Below, one piece after another: positions 1 to 6,343 of a stretch of 22,750 bases of DNA. Below the pieces are notes generated by a model. It ran no database searches. It was not told the DNA's origin and saw nothing but the letters and a program-made list of their open reading frames with translations. Source of the stretch: JAISGQ01 sp045604155. GTDB taxonomy: Bacteria > Bacillota > Clostridia > Oscillospirales > Acutalibacteraceae. The first letter of the stretch is position 1. Every line of letters starts with the position of its first letter. The stretch is from positions 1-22,750 of the forward strand of contig JAZUNN010000025.1 in assembly GCA_045604155.1 (NCBI GenBank), in the 5' to 3' direction. The position numbers and the translations under genes were made by a program.

Positions 1-114
1 GCTTGCCCGAATCTTCATGGCCTCGTAAGAAGAACGCATCAGCTGTGCCGTCTCTTCCAGGGTGAGCAGTGCCGGAGCTTCATTAAAATTCCGAAAATAA
101 TGTTCTCTCTTCAT
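1..114 (-). CDS. Partial excisionase-like helix-turn-helix protein (N-terminus only)
   Basis: The reading frame begins at an ATG on the minus strand and runs off the left edge of the window, so only about 38 residues are visible. A strong GAGGAG ribosome site sits 7 nt upstream. After a short basic leader, residues 17-38 contain LTLEETAQLMRSS, which resembles the first helices of the MerR/excisionase-type winged-helix domain found in small DNA-binding proteins of integrative elements. It lies downstream of a toxin-antitoxin pair on the same strand, separated from it by a hairpin, which suits a mobile-element context. It could equally be another small helix-turn-helix regulator. The family call is tentative because the recognition helix is outside the window. 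Confidence 0.55.
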   Translation of the reverse strand, partial: MKREHYFRNFNEAPALLTLEETAQLMRSSYEAMKIRAS

Positions 115-152
115 TGTAAACTCCTCATTTTAAATCACATACATAGAAAATT

Positions 153-176
153 GCGGAGAGCTTTCATACTCTCCGC
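153..176 (-). terminator. Stem-loop terminator after the toxin gene
   Basis: A perfect 8-bp stem (GCGGAGAG with CTCTCCGC) closes an 8-nt loop. It is followed on the minus strand by AATTTTC. It lies between the toxin stop codon and the ribosome site of the next gene, so it probably ends the toxin-antitoxin transcript. The T-tract is short, so termination may be partial. Confidence 0.6.
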
Positions 177-202
177 TTTTACTACTTCTTCTAAGCGAGC
201 GG

Positions 203-775
203 CTATTCTTCATCTGTCACCTCTTGCAGAGCTGTTGCAAGTTCATCAAGCCACTTCGGGCGGTAATTGCCTTTAGGGAGCAGTTCGCCGTTCTGATATT
301 CTGCAACTTCCACAAAGCCATTATCATTGTCAAACAGCGTCACTTCATCACAATAGGGCAACACCCTTGCAAGTGCCTCAAAACGCTGTGAGAAACGCCG
401 CTCGACATCGTCTTGCGGTATATTGTGACCGCCCTTTGCTACACGGTTAGCGATTCTTCTGAGTGATTCTTCTGCACTATCCAGACCGATGTAATACAGA
501 CGGATATAATATCCTGCTTCTTTGGCTCTCTTTACCGTCCGCTCGGTGCGTGCTCCTGATAGTGTGGTCTCCTGAGTGAAGCAGATGCCACGCTCAATAC
601 AGCTATCTATCTTTGCAACGGCTGTACGGCCTGCGGTCAGATAATCGCCATGCAGTACAGTCAGCTTGTCAACGTCCACAATGCAGCCTAAGTCTGTACG
701 CTCTGCCTTGAGTGCTCCTGTAAGGCTTGATTTACCTGTGCCGTTCACTCCGGCTATGATGGTGTATATCTTCAT
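203..775 (-). CDS. Zeta-toxin-like P-loop kinase
   Basis: This 190-aa protein carries a Walker A loop, GVNGTGKSS, at residues 9-17, an acidic DVDK segment near 34-37, an ETTLSG motif near 69-74 and an arginine-rich lid (NRVAKGGHNIP, then RRF) near 109-129. The pattern matches the zeta toxin / AAA family, whose characterised members phosphorylate UDP-N-acetylglucosamine and so poison cell-wall synthesis. Its ATG overlaps the TGA of the upstream ribbon-helix-helix gene by 4 nt (ATGA), so the two are translationally coupled. This supports a toxin-antitoxin reading with the antitoxin first. All core motifs look intact. The substrate is not proven by sequence, and a non-toxic nucleotide or sugar kinase is the main alternative. 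Confidence 0.82.
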   Translation of the reverse strand: MKIYTIIAGVNGTGKSSLTGALKAERTDLGCIVDVDKLTVLHGDYLTAGRTAVAKIDSCIERGICFTQETTLSGARTERTVKRAKEAGYYIRLYYIGLDSAEESLRRIANRVAKGGHNIPQDDVERRFSQRFEALARVLPYCDEVTLFDNDNGFVEVAEYQNGELLPKGNYRPKWLDELATALQEVTDEE

Positions 776-978
776 TCTGTGTCCTCCGTATTTCCGTTAT
801 CACGGCTGATCTGATTGTCAATAGCACGCTTTATAAATCCATTAGTAGTCTCCCCCATAGATTCTGCATGAGCTTTAATTTTCTCCCGTTTTCCCTTTTC
901 AAGTCTGAGTAAGACTTTATCATAATTTGCACTTTCATATTTTGCTACTGCTTTTTGCTGTGCTTTACTTGCTGGCAT
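772..978 (-). CDS. Ribbon-helix-helix antitoxin-like protein
   Basis: A 68-aa basic protein starting MPASKAQQKA. Residues from about 20 form the strand-helix-helix layout of the Arc/MetJ class (LLRLEKGKREKIKAHAESMG, then NGFIKRAID), followed by an acidic tail. An in-frame GTG and an earlier ATG lie 9 and 6 nt upstream. I chose the third site because AGAGG sits 8 nt before it and would overlap the others. Close relatives of this type are common in Firmicutes mobile elements. The gene overlaps the following kinase/toxin gene by 4 nt. It probably binds the toxin and represses its own promoter. Repeated CGATA-containing palindromes just upstream are candidate operators. Confidence 0.8.
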   Translation of the reverse strand: MPASKAQQKAVAKYESANYDKVLLRLEKGKREKIKAHAESMGETTNGFIKRAIDNQISRDNGNTEDTE

Positions 979-996
979 TATCATCACCTCTCATAT

Positions 997-1002
997 ATTA
1001 TA
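997..1002 (-). promoter_or_regulatory. Candidate -10 element of the toxin-antitoxin operon
   Basis: A perfect TATAAT on the minus strand lies about 19 nt upstream of the antitoxin ATG. No good -35 hexamer is present at 16-18 nt, and the region it would occupy is covered by a CGATAGCGATATA operator-like repeat. The predicted leader is very short, with the ribosome site almost at the 5' end, so the true start of transcription may be further upstream. Confidence 0.4.
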
Positions 1003-1011
1003 TCACATTTA

Positions 1012-1096
1012 TATAACGATAGCGATATACAACTTGCATAATGATATCGATATATGTTTGTGCATTATTGCCTCTTGATATATCGATAGCGATATA
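1012..1096. promoter_or_regulatory. Operator cluster: repeated CGATA palindromes
   Basis: The 13-mer CGATAGCGATATA occurs twice (1017-1029 and 1084-1096). The second copy is half of an exact inverted repeat, TATATCG-ATAG-CGATATA (1079-1096). The first copy is the same with one mismatch in the left arm. Between them is the palindrome ATATCGATAT (1044-1053). Arrays of short palindromes upstream of ribbon-helix-helix genes are typical autoregulatory operators. The cluster lies between the leftward antitoxin promoter and the rightward promoter, so one regulator could control both. Confidence 0.6.
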
Positions 1097-1103
1097 GTAT
1101 ACT
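1075..1103 (+). promoter_or_regulatory. Rightward promoter for the small accessory operon
   Basis: TTGATA (1075-1080) and TATACT (1098-1103) are separated by exactly 17 bp, a near-consensus sigma-A promoter. The spacer is filled by the TATATCG-ATAG-CGATATA inverted repeat, so a bound repressor would block RNA polymerase. A leader hairpin (GTAAGG at 1111-1116 with CCTTAC at 1129-1134, and GGGG/CCCC inside) begins near the expected start of transcription. Confidence 0.7.
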
Positions 1104-1149
1104 AATACTCGTAAGGCAGGGGATAACCCCTTACGGAAGGAGGGAGGAC

Positions 1150-1278
1150 ATGAGCGAGGGCATGACGAATGCACAGCTTGATACTCTGCTTGAACAGCTC
1201 GCAAAGCTCATAGAAAGCAGCGCATCAACCGTCCAGGAAGCCGCTGAGATAATCAGACAGGCTAAGACAGAAAAGTAA
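1150..1278 (+). CDS. Conserved-looking 42-aa small protein
   Basis: A 42-codon reading frame starts at ATG five nucleotides after a strong AAGGAGGGAGG ribosome site and ends in TAA. It is predicted to be almost wholly helical and amphipathic (residues 6-41: NAQLDTLLEQLAKLIESSA, then VQEAAEIIRQAK), with no cysteine and no membrane segment. An internal ATG at codon 5 is a possible alternative start but has poorer ribosome-site spacing. It is the first gene after the rightward promoter at 1075-1103. The function is unknown. Small helical proteins of this kind occur in Firmicutes integrative elements, but I cannot name a family. Confidence 0.65.
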   Translation: MSEGMTNAQLDTLLEQLAKLIESSASTVQEAAEIIRQAKTEK

Positions 1279-1328
1279 AAGGGCAGCGACCCCGACCAAG
1301 GAAACCGCTACCCAAACCCAAAAGGGCG

Positions 1329-1350
1329 AGCCGAGAGCCTTACCTCGGCT
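1329..1350. other. Hairpin between the 42-aa gene and the HIRAN gene
   Basis: A 7-bp stem, AGCCGAG with CTCGGCT, closes an 8-nt loop. There is no T-tract, so it is not a convincing terminator. It may be a leader structure of the next gene. The GTAAGGCA octamer at 1111-1118 recurs about 25 nt further on, before the ribosome site. Confidence 0.3.
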
Positions 1351-1400
1351 ACGCCTTGATTATAACACCGTAAGGCAACACAGTCAAGGAGGACAGCGAA

Positions 1401-1823
1401 ATGAAGCACAATCTTTCAACCATCTGCAAGACCGCAAATTACTTCCACAAGAAGGGGTACAGCCGCTCGGTCGCAATGGTACTCGCATGGAAATTGAGCA
1501 AACAGACCGCAAGCGTAAAAGTCAACGGCACAAGCTACGGTGAACGTCAGCAGGTACTTGCCGAACTGGCAGGCACTAACCCCTCTGATGTCCGTGTGGA
1601 GCTCCACAGAGAGCGCAACAACATCGTTGATGAAAATGCTGTCGCAGTCGTAGCAGTGTCGAGCGGTAAGACCTATAAACTCGGTTATATCCCTGCAAAG
1701 GCCGCCGCTCTGATCGCCCCTCTGATGGACGCTGGCCAGTCCATAACAGCTATGCTCTCTCGCATAGTCGGAGGTTGGTTTGAGGGAATGAACTACGGTG
1801 CACGCCTTCAGCTTGCAATATGA
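1401..1823 (+). CDS. Stand-alone HIRAN-domain protein
   Basis: A 140-aa protein preceded by an AAGGAGGA ribosome site. Residues 1-35 form a short helical leader. From about residue 38 to the C-terminus it has the HIRAN layout: VKVNGTSYGERQ, a VELHRERNN strand, DENAVAVV, the KLGYIPAKAAALIAPLMDAG helix segment, and a terminal strand ending LQLAI. HIRAN domains bind DNA 3' ends or act as accessory modules on SWI/SNF and nuclease proteins. In bacteria they also occur alone on mobile elements. No helicase or nuclease domain is attached here, so its partner is unknown. The gene belongs to the rightward operon with small uncharacterised proteins and a Lar-like protein. Confidence 0.75.
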   Translation: MKHNLSTICKTANYFHKKGYSRSVAMVLAWKLSKQTASVKVNGTSYGERQQVLAELAGTNPSDVRVELHRERNNIVDENAVAVVAVSSGKTYKLGYIPAKAAALIAPLMDAGQSITAMLSRIVGGWFEGMNYGARLQLAI

Positions 1824-1966
1824 TCCGCTGACCGCTCGTATATAGGGGCACTGTGGACGCCAATCCCTTGCCCCTCTCAGACCGCTTTTTACCACATACC
1901 AAGAGGGTATGGCAGGTGTCAGGAAACACACAAACACAAATCTTTCAGAACACGGAGGAACCCACA

Positions 1967-2260
1967 TTGACAAATCCCGATAATCTCATAGTAGCAATGA
2001 CCCCCGAAGAAGCAGACGTTCTTATGAGTTACGTGACCTTGGCAACAGTCAGAAGCGTTTGCGACTTTGCGCATGAAGTGCAAAAAGCCTGTTCAAAGCG
2101 CTGTGATAATATGCACTGTGCTCCCGATGCTTATTATTTGCGAGCTCGCACCCTGACGGCAATATGGAATGCAGGACGCATACAGGGCATTCGCAGCGAG
2201 CGGCAACGGCGGCACGCAACCGCAACCCAAAAGCACCCTGCAGTTGCTCAAAGTTGCTGA
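1967..2260 (+). CDS. Hypothetical protein, probable TTG start
   Basis: The frame is open from 1853, but the upstream ATG has no ribosome site. The TTG at 1967 follows GGAGG by 8-9 nt and gives a 97-aa protein beginning (M)TNPDNLIVAMTPEEADVLMSYV. An ATG eight codons later in the same frame is a further alternative. The sequence has a helical acidic N-terminal half, four cysteines in the middle (DFAHEV, then CSKRCDNMHC) and a basic, low-complexity tail. I recognise no family. It lies between the HIRAN gene and two further small genes on the same strand. The start and even the coding status are moderately uncertain. Confidence 0.5.
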   Translation: MTNPDNLIVAMTPEEADVLMSYVTLATVRSVCDFAHEVQKACSKRCDNMHCAPDAYYLRARTLTAIWNAGRIQGIRSERQRRHATATQKHPAVAQSC

Positions 2261-2307
2261 ATATTGCAACCACACAACACATAAATCCAAATACAGGAGT
2301 AATCTAC

Positions 2308-2517
2308 ATGAATATAATAAACACACTCTCTGGCCTGCGCTGCATCGGCACGGCCAAAGATCCTCACTGCAACGGCGGTACTGAGCTGCCTTTATACGAA
2401 CCTGCGGCACCAAGAGGAAAACTCAGCATCAACACCTTGGAGGGTTGGAATGCTCTCTGCAGCAAAATAAAACATCCTCAGCTCATCGAGGGCGAGAGAA
2501 CGGAGGCAATAGCATGA
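2308..2517 (+). CDS. Hypothetical 69-aa protein
   Basis: An ATG eight nucleotides after ACAGGAGT opens a 69-codon frame ending in TGA. The TGA overlaps the ATG of the next gene (ATGA), which supports both as real genes. The protein begins MNIINTLSGL and contains two cysteines in CIGTAKDPHC and a C-terminal helical segment (LEGWNALCSKI). I do not recognise a family. Longer frames in the region lack a ribosome site at their starts. Confidence 0.55.
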   Translation: MNIINTLSGLRCIGTAKDPHCNGGTELPLYEPAAPRGKLSINTLEGWNALCSKIKHPQLIEGERTEAIA

Positions 2518-2858
2518 CCACAGGAGAATCCCAAACGCTTGGGAAAATGCCGAAGCTTCGCAGGTGTCCTCATTGCCGCTCGACCCTTGTCAAGATAATA
2601 GACACCAGGCTCAGAGGTGCCAATATCGGAGGCTACAGCGTATATGTAAAGTGTGAGTGCTGCAAACATCATGCCCCTGCCATTTCCTATGACTGGCCTT
2701 ATATGTTCTTCCTCGGACACCGCAACGTAAAATTTGACCTGCAGACTGCAGTCAAAATCGTTGCCATGCGTTGGAATGCACGCACACTCAGCGAGCACAG
2801 AAAAGCCGAAAACAAAGCCAATGAATACGCAAAGACCTTCTCCACAGAGGTCATATAA
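2514..2858 (+). CDS. Lar-like zinc-ribbon protein
   Basis: The ATG overlaps the preceding stop by 4 nt, and GGAGG lies 7 nt upstream. The 114-aa protein has two cysteine pairs, CPHC (about 18-21) and CECC (about 49-52), forming a zinc ribbon. A central aromatic loop follows, and a C-terminal TAVKIVAMRWNAR segment (about 79-91) matches the A..WN.R ending typical of Lar-type restriction-alleviation proteins of phages and integrative elements. Lar proteins modulate type I restriction enzymes. The match here is by motif pattern only, and many Lar-like zinc ribbons have no tested function. It is the last gene of the accessory operon, followed by an inverted repeat. Confidence 0.6.
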   Translation: MTTGESQTLGKMPKLRRCPHCRSTLVKIIDTRLRGANIGGYSVYVKCECCKHHAPAISYDWPYMFFLGHRNVKFDLQTAVKIVAMRWNARTLSEHRKAENKANEYAKTFSTEVI

Positions 2859-2883
2859 CCACAGGTTAATAATACCTCTGTGG
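2842..2883. repeat. 10-bp inverted repeat over the end of the accessory operon
   Basis: CCACAGAGGT (2842-2851) and ACCTCTGTGG (2874-2883) are perfect inverted copies 22 nt apart, spanning the stop codon of the Lar-like gene. A third partial copy, CCACAGGT, lies at 2859-2866 and offers an alternative, tighter hairpin. There is no T-run, so this is a weak terminator at best. It could be a recombinase-related repeat. Confidence 0.45.
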
Positions 2884-2931
2884 ACACTTTCAAAATCCGC
2901 CTATTTGTACGGTTTTGTAGCCTTGTAAAGG

Positions 2932-2972
2932 TACCGCTCGGAGTTCTGAAAAAACAAGCATCACGAGCGGTA
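2932..2972 (+). terminator. Inverted repeat TACCGCTCG with short T-run
   Basis: TACCGCTCG (2932-2940) pairs perfectly with CGAGCGGTA (2964-2972) across a 23-nt loop, followed by TTTTC. This could terminate rightward transcription from the accessory operon. The long loop makes it a weak prediction. Parts of the left arm and loop also resemble, in inverted orientation, the tRNA terminator at 3041-3076. Confidence 0.35.
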
Positions 2973-3040
2973 TTTTCACCCTGAAAATTGCACAATAAAC
3001 GGCAAATAAGCAGCAAAACAAAAAATGAGCAAAAAGAAGA

Positions 3041-3076
3041 ACTCCGAGAACCGCTTGTTTAAGCCATTCTCGGAGT
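3041..3076 (-). terminator. Intrinsic terminator of tRNA-Leu
   Basis: A perfect 10-bp stem (ACTCCGAGAA with TTCTCGGAGT) has a 16-nt loop that itself contains GCTT/AAGC. On the minus strand it is followed by TCTTCTTTTTG. It starts 9 nt after the encoded CCA of the tRNA. Confidence 0.85.
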
Positions 3077-3084
3077 ATTCTATA

Positions 3085-3168
3085 TGGTGCGAGTGACGAG
3101 ACTTGAACTCGTACGTCATGGACACACGCCCCTCAAACGTGCCTGTCTGCCTATTCCAGCACACTCGC
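3085..3168 (-). tRNA. tRNA-Leu (anticodon GAG)
   Basis: The 84-nt gene folds as a class II tRNA. It has a 7-bp acceptor stem (GCGAGTG with CACTCGC), discriminator A, an encoded CCA, a leucine-type D-arm (CTGGAATAGGCAG), an anticodon stem CACGT/GCGTG with loop TTGAGGG, a variable arm and a T-arm ACGAG-TTCAAGT-CTCGT. The anticodon GAG (positions 3132-3134) reads CUC and CUU leucine codons. A consensus promoter lies upstream and a terminator downstream, so it is transcribed alone. Its 3' end faces the accessory region on the left, as expected where elements integrate into tRNA genes. Confidence 0.97.
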
Positions 3169-3185
3169 ATCAACCAACGAATGAG

Positions 3186-3214
3186 ATTATAGCATCGGTA
3201 TAGGCATATGTCAA
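3186..3214 (-). promoter_or_regulatory. Consensus promoter of tRNA-Leu
   Basis: TTGACA (3209-3214) and TATAAT (3186-3191) are exact consensus hexamers with a 17-bp spacer on the minus strand. The start of transcription is expected near 3179, about 10 nt before the mature tRNA 5' end. Confidence 0.93.
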
Positions 3215-3248
3215 GACTTTTTTAAAATTTTTTCAGAATTTTTTTGCC

Positions 3249-4178
3249 TTATTTTTTTTCGGAAAAAAGGGCGGTTGAAAGGTATCTGTCGCCTGTGTCG
3301 GGAAGCAGCACAACTATATTCTTTCCTTCGTTTTCTTCTTTCTCCGCAAGAGCTATTGCTGCTGAAAGCGCAGCTCCCGAGGATATTCCGCAGAGGATTC
3401 CTTCACTTCTGCCAAGGAGTCTTCCTGCCTCGTACGCCTGCGCCTCGGTTATCCCCATAACTTCGTCATATACTGTTCTGTCCAGAAGCTCAGGAATAAA
3501 GTTTGCTCCTATTCCCTGCAGACCGTGAGCACCTGCCTCTCCGCCCGACAGCAGCGGTGAGCCTGCAGGTTCCACTGCAACTACCTTTATATCAGGTTTC
3601 TTTTCCTTCAGATATCTTCCCGTGCCGCTGATAGTTCCGCCCGTGCCGACTCCTGCAACAAAGAAGTCAGCTTCAGGAACATCCTCCATTATCTCGGGAC
3701 CCGTTGTTTCGTAATGTGCAAGGGCATTTGCAGGATTTTCAAACTGTCCGGGTATAAAACTGCCCGGATACTTCGCTGCAAGCTCATTTGCTCGTTCTAT
3801 GGCACCTTTCATGCCCAGTTTGCCGTCTGTAAGCTCCAGCTCTGCTCCGTAGGCGGTCATAAGCATCCGGCGCTCTGCAGACATGGTGTCGGGCATTACA
3901 ATGATCACTCTGTAGCCTCTTGCCGCTCCTATGCAGGCAAGACCTATACCTGTATTGCCCGATGTGGGCTCTATTATCACACTGTCCTCATTGATAAGTC
4001 CACGCTTTTCTGCATCGTTGAGCATATAAAGAGCTGCTCTGTCCTTGACCGAGCCTGCAGGATTAAGATATTCAAGCTTTGCAAATATCTTTGCTCTGAG
4101 CGAAAGCTTCTTTTCTATATTTGTCAGCTCAAGCATGGGTGTTTTTCCGATAAGCTGTTCTGCGGATTTATATATCAT
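3249..4178 (-). CDS. cysK: Cysteine synthase (O-acetylserine sulfhydrylase)
   Basis: A 309-aa PLP enzyme that makes L-cysteine from O-acetylserine and sulfide. NPAGSVKDR carries the PLP lysine at residue 45, TSGNTG (72-77) holds the substrate carboxylate, GTGGTISG (178-185) binds PLP phosphate, and PDTGDRYLST lies near the C-terminus. The length is normal for CysK. The frame is open upstream to 4232, but I start at the ATG at 4178, which has AAAGGA at 9 nt and gives the usual MIYKSAEQLIGKTP N-terminus. It is a single gene unrelated to the pectin genes, with no convincing terminator between it and the tRNA promoter, only A/T runs. CysM is a less likely alternative. Confidence 0.93.
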   Translation of the reverse strand: MIYKSAEQLIGKTPMLELTNIEKKLSLRAKIFAKLEYLNPAGSVKDRAALYMLNDAEKRGLINEDSVIIEPTSGNTGIGLACIGAARGYRVIIVMPDTMSAERRMLMTAYGAELELTDGKLGMKGAIERANELAAKYPGSFIPGQFENPANALAHYETTGPEIMEDVPEADFFVAGVGTGGTISGTGRYLKEKKPDIKVVAVEPAGSPLLSGGEAGAHGLQGIGANFIPELLDRTVYDEVMGITEAQAYEAGRLLGRSEGILCGISSGAALSAAIALAEKEENEGKNIVVLLPDTGDRYLSTALFSEKK

Positions 4179-4208
4179 ATTACCCTGTCCTTTCATCTGT
4201 GTATTCAG

Positions 4209-4214
4209 ATTATA
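4209..4214 (-). promoter_or_regulatory. Candidate -10 of the cysK promoter
   Basis: A perfect TATAAT on the minus strand lies about 30 nt before the cysK start codon and just after the upstream terminator. The -35 region 17 bp away (TTACTT) is poor, so the promoter is probable but weakly supported. Confidence 0.45.
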
Positions 4215-4241
4215 TTCCTTTTTTTCCTGCAAGTAAACAGA

Positions 4242-4279
4242 AAAGAGAAAAACCGGGCAGATGCCCGGCTTTTCTCTTT
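4242..4279 (-). terminator. Strong intrinsic terminator after kduD
   Basis: A GC core, CCGGGCA/TGCCCGG, with a 2-nt centre is extended by A-rich and T-rich arms (AAGAGAAAA with TTTTCTCTT). Read on the minus strand it gives a GC hairpin followed by TTTTTCTCTTTTC. It ends unit A (msmX-like, kduI, GH28, GH105, kduD) and insulates cysK. The plus-strand reading is similar, so it may act in both directions. Confidence 0.9.
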
Positions 4280-4319
4280 GGATATAATAAATGGAGTAGA
4301 ATTTGTCTTTTTATGACCG

Positions 4320-5114
4320 TCAGGGCTGCTTGCCGATGTAGGCAAGGATACCGCCGTCAACATAGAGAACATGACCGTTGACGAAATTGGAAGCGTCAGA
4401 TGCAAGGAATACTGCAGGACCTACGAGATCCTCAGGCTTGCCCCAGCGAGCTGCAGGGGTCTTGCCGATGATGAATGCATCAAAGGGATGACGGGATCCG
4501 TCAGGCTGCTTCTCACGGAGAGGTGCGGTCTGGGGAGTTTCAATGTAGCCGGGTCCGATGCCGTTGCACTGAATGTTGTGCTCGCCGTACTCGGAGCAGA
4601 TGTTTCTGGTAAGCATCTTAAGTCCGCCCTTTGCTGCTGCATATGCGGAAACAGTTTCTCTGCCGAGCTCACTCATCATGGAGCAGATGTTGATGATCTT
4701 GCCGTGACCCTTCTTTATCATGGAAGGAATAACTGCCTTGGACATGATGAAAGGTGCGTTGAGGTCAACGTCGATGACCTTTCTGAAATCCTCTGCACTC
4801 ATTTCACACATGGGAATTCTCTTGATGATGCCTGCGTTGTTTACAAGAATATCAACAACACCGATCTTCTCTTCGATTTCTGCGATAAGAGCATTTACTG
4901 CTGTCTCATCGGTTACATCGCATACAAAGCCGTGAGCCTTGATGCCCTTCTCGGTGTATGCTGCCATGCCCTTGTCAACCAGCTCCTGATTGATATCGTT
5001 GAATACGATTGTTGCACCTGCTTCTGCAAGTCCGCAAGCCATTGCAAAGCCGATTCCGTAGCTTGCACCTGTTACAAGAGCGATCTTGCCGGAAAGATCA
5101 AACATATTAGCCAT
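4320..5114 (-). CDS. kduD: 2-dehydro-3-deoxy-D-gluconate 5-dehydrogenase / gluconate 5-dehydrogenase-like SDR
   Basis: A 264-aa short-chain dehydrogenase. The Rossmann motif TGASYGIG is at 15-22, NNAG at 92-95, the catalytic Ser at 145, and YAAAK with Tyr158 and Lys162. The closing segment GHVLYVDGG is typical of the gluconate 5-dehydrogenase/KduD group. In the pectin pathway KduD reduces 2,5-diketo-3-deoxygluconate to KDG using NAD(P)H. I prefer kduD over gluconate 5-dehydrogenase because kduI and GH105 are in the same unit. An AAAGGA ribosome site precedes the ATG. It lies 39 nt after GH105 and is the last gene before a strong terminator. Sequence alone cannot separate the two activities. 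Confidence 0.87.
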   Translation of the reverse strand: MANMFDLSGKIALVTGASYGIGFAMACGLAEAGATIVFNDINQELVDKGMAAYTEKGIKAHGFVCDVTDETAVNALIAEIEEKIGVVDILVNNAGIIKRIPMCEMSAEDFRKVIDVDLNAPFIMSKAVIPSMIKKGHGKIINICSMMSELGRETVSAYAAAKGGLKMLTRNICSEYGEHNIQCNGIGPGYIETPQTAPLREKQPDGSRHPFDAFIIGKTPAARWGKPEDLVGPAVFLASDASNFVNGHVLYVDGGILAYIGKQP

Positions 5115-5153
5115 TTTTCTTATTCCTTTCTGTATATAAGATAATAAATATCA

Positions 5154-6278
5154 CTATTTGTTGTTGAGTTCCACATAACTCATGATGAAAGGCGCTACAC
5201 CCTTTGCGTCATTTTCTACGATGGGCTCGGAAATATAGTACTCATAAGTACCGTCACGGCGGGGATTATTTTCAGGACCAAGACCTGCCACAAGGCAGAT
5301 ATTGCCGAGATTGAGCTCGCCGTCTGTTTCGGTCAGGTAATTTTTGCAGATGCTCTCAAAGACGCTCCTGCCAAGCTCTGCAAACTTTTCGTCTGCAATA
5401 CCAAGGCGTGATGCTTTCAGGCAGGCATAAGCTATCATGGATGAGCCGCTGGTTTCGGGGTAATTACCTTCTCTTCTGCCTGCGTCTACCACCTGCATGA
5501 AGATTCCGCTTTCCTCATCCCTGTACTGAGCAACACCCTCAAGAGCCTCTCTAAGCAGAGATGAGAGATATTCTTTTTCTTCCTTTTTGCCTTCGGGCAG
5601 ATATTCTATAACATCGGCAAGTGCCACAAGATACCAGCCCAGAGAACGAAGCCAGAAACTCTTTGAGCAGCCGTCTTCCTTTGCCCAGAAAGCCTTCTTT
5701 GAGGCATCGAAGCCATGATAGTAAAGCTTCTTTTCCTCATCATACATATAGGTTCTTACGTTCTTGAACTGTCCTACAATGTCGCTGTAGTCATTATTTC
5801 CGCTGTAGCTCTGGTATCTTACTGCAAAGACCTGACCCATATAAAGACCGTCAAGCCATACCTGATCCGGGTATATGAGCTTATGCCAGAAGCTGTTGTA
5901 TTTTGTTCTGGGCTGCTTTTCAAGTTGTGTATGAAGCAGCTCTATTGCCTTTGCATACTTTTTCTTGCCCGTTTCTCTGTAGACATCGAAAAGCACTCTG
6001 CCTTCGCAGATATTGTCGATATTATATGTTTCCAGATCGTAGCCTCGAAGTGAGCCATCCTCGAAAACATAATAATCGAGGTAATTGTCAACGAAATCGA
6101 AATATTTGCGGTCTCCTGTCTGCTTCCATATGGTCAGCAGCGAAGTCATCATGCAGCCGTCAATGTAGTTCCACTGCAAATCTTTGCCCTCTTTTACCTT
6201 TTCGATATTCCAGAGAGGTCTGTCAGGTGTGGAGCCGTCCATAAGACGGTCGATGTATCGTTTGATTGTTTCATGCAT
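5154..6278 (-). CDS. GH105 unsaturated rhamnogalacturonyl hydrolase
   Basis: A 374-aa enzyme of the alpha6/alpha6-barrel family GH105 (YteR/YesR type). It removes the unsaturated galacturonyl residue that lyases leave at the non-reducing end of rhamnogalacturonan or pectin oligosaccharides. The proposed catalytic Asp is in QVWLDGLYMG at residue 143, the same position as in B. subtilis YteR. Other family segments are NYIDGCMM (37-44), KSFWLRSLGWY and YPETSGSSMIAYA. There is no signal peptide, so it acts in the cytoplasm on imported oligosaccharides. GAGGTG lies 8 nt before the ATG. A hairpin-repeat array separates it from the upstream GH28 gene. The product is the 5-keto-4-deoxyuronate used by KduI. 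Confidence 0.93.
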   Translation of the reverse strand: MHETIKRYIDRLMDGSTPDRPLWNIEKVKEGKDLQWNYIDGCMMTSLLTIWKQTGDRKYFDFVDNYLDYYVFEDGSLRGYDLETYNIDNICEGRVLFDVYRETGKKKYAKAIELLHTQLEKQPRTKYNSFWHKLIYPDQVWLDGLYMGQVFAVRYQSYSGNNDYSDIVGQFKNVRTYMYDEEKKLYYHGFDASKKAFWAKEDGCSKSFWLRSLGWYLVALADVIEYLPEGKKEEKEYLSSLLREALEGVAQYRDEESGIFMQVVDAGRREGNYPETSGSSMIAYACLKASRLGIADEKFAELGRSVFESICKNYLTETDGELNLGNICLVAGLGPENNPRRDGTYEYYISEPIVENDAKGVAPFIMSYVELNNK

Positions 6279-6343
6279 AAGGTTTTCACCTCTTTTATAT
6301 TAAATGAGATTCTTAAGGGCTTCGCCATTTGACAGGGTTTGGG

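Noticed and set aside
1853..1966. Extension of the hypothetical gene back to the ATG at 1853
   Set aside because: The ATG at 1853 has no ribosome site, whereas GGAGG lies 8-9 nt before the TTG at 1967.
1416..1973. A 185-codon minus-strand frame opposite the HIRAN gene
   Set aside because: There is no ribosome site and the composition is implausible. The plus-strand frame has an AAGGAGGA site and a recognisable domain.
3190..3248. A cysK terminator in the A/T-run region
   Set aside because: There are only runs of A and T without a GC-containing stem. The clear signal here is the tRNA promoter.
4371..5144. A 257-codon plus-strand frame antisense to kduD
   Set aside because: It is Cys/Leu-rich shadow protein lying over a gene with clear SDR motifs, without a ribosome site or promoter.
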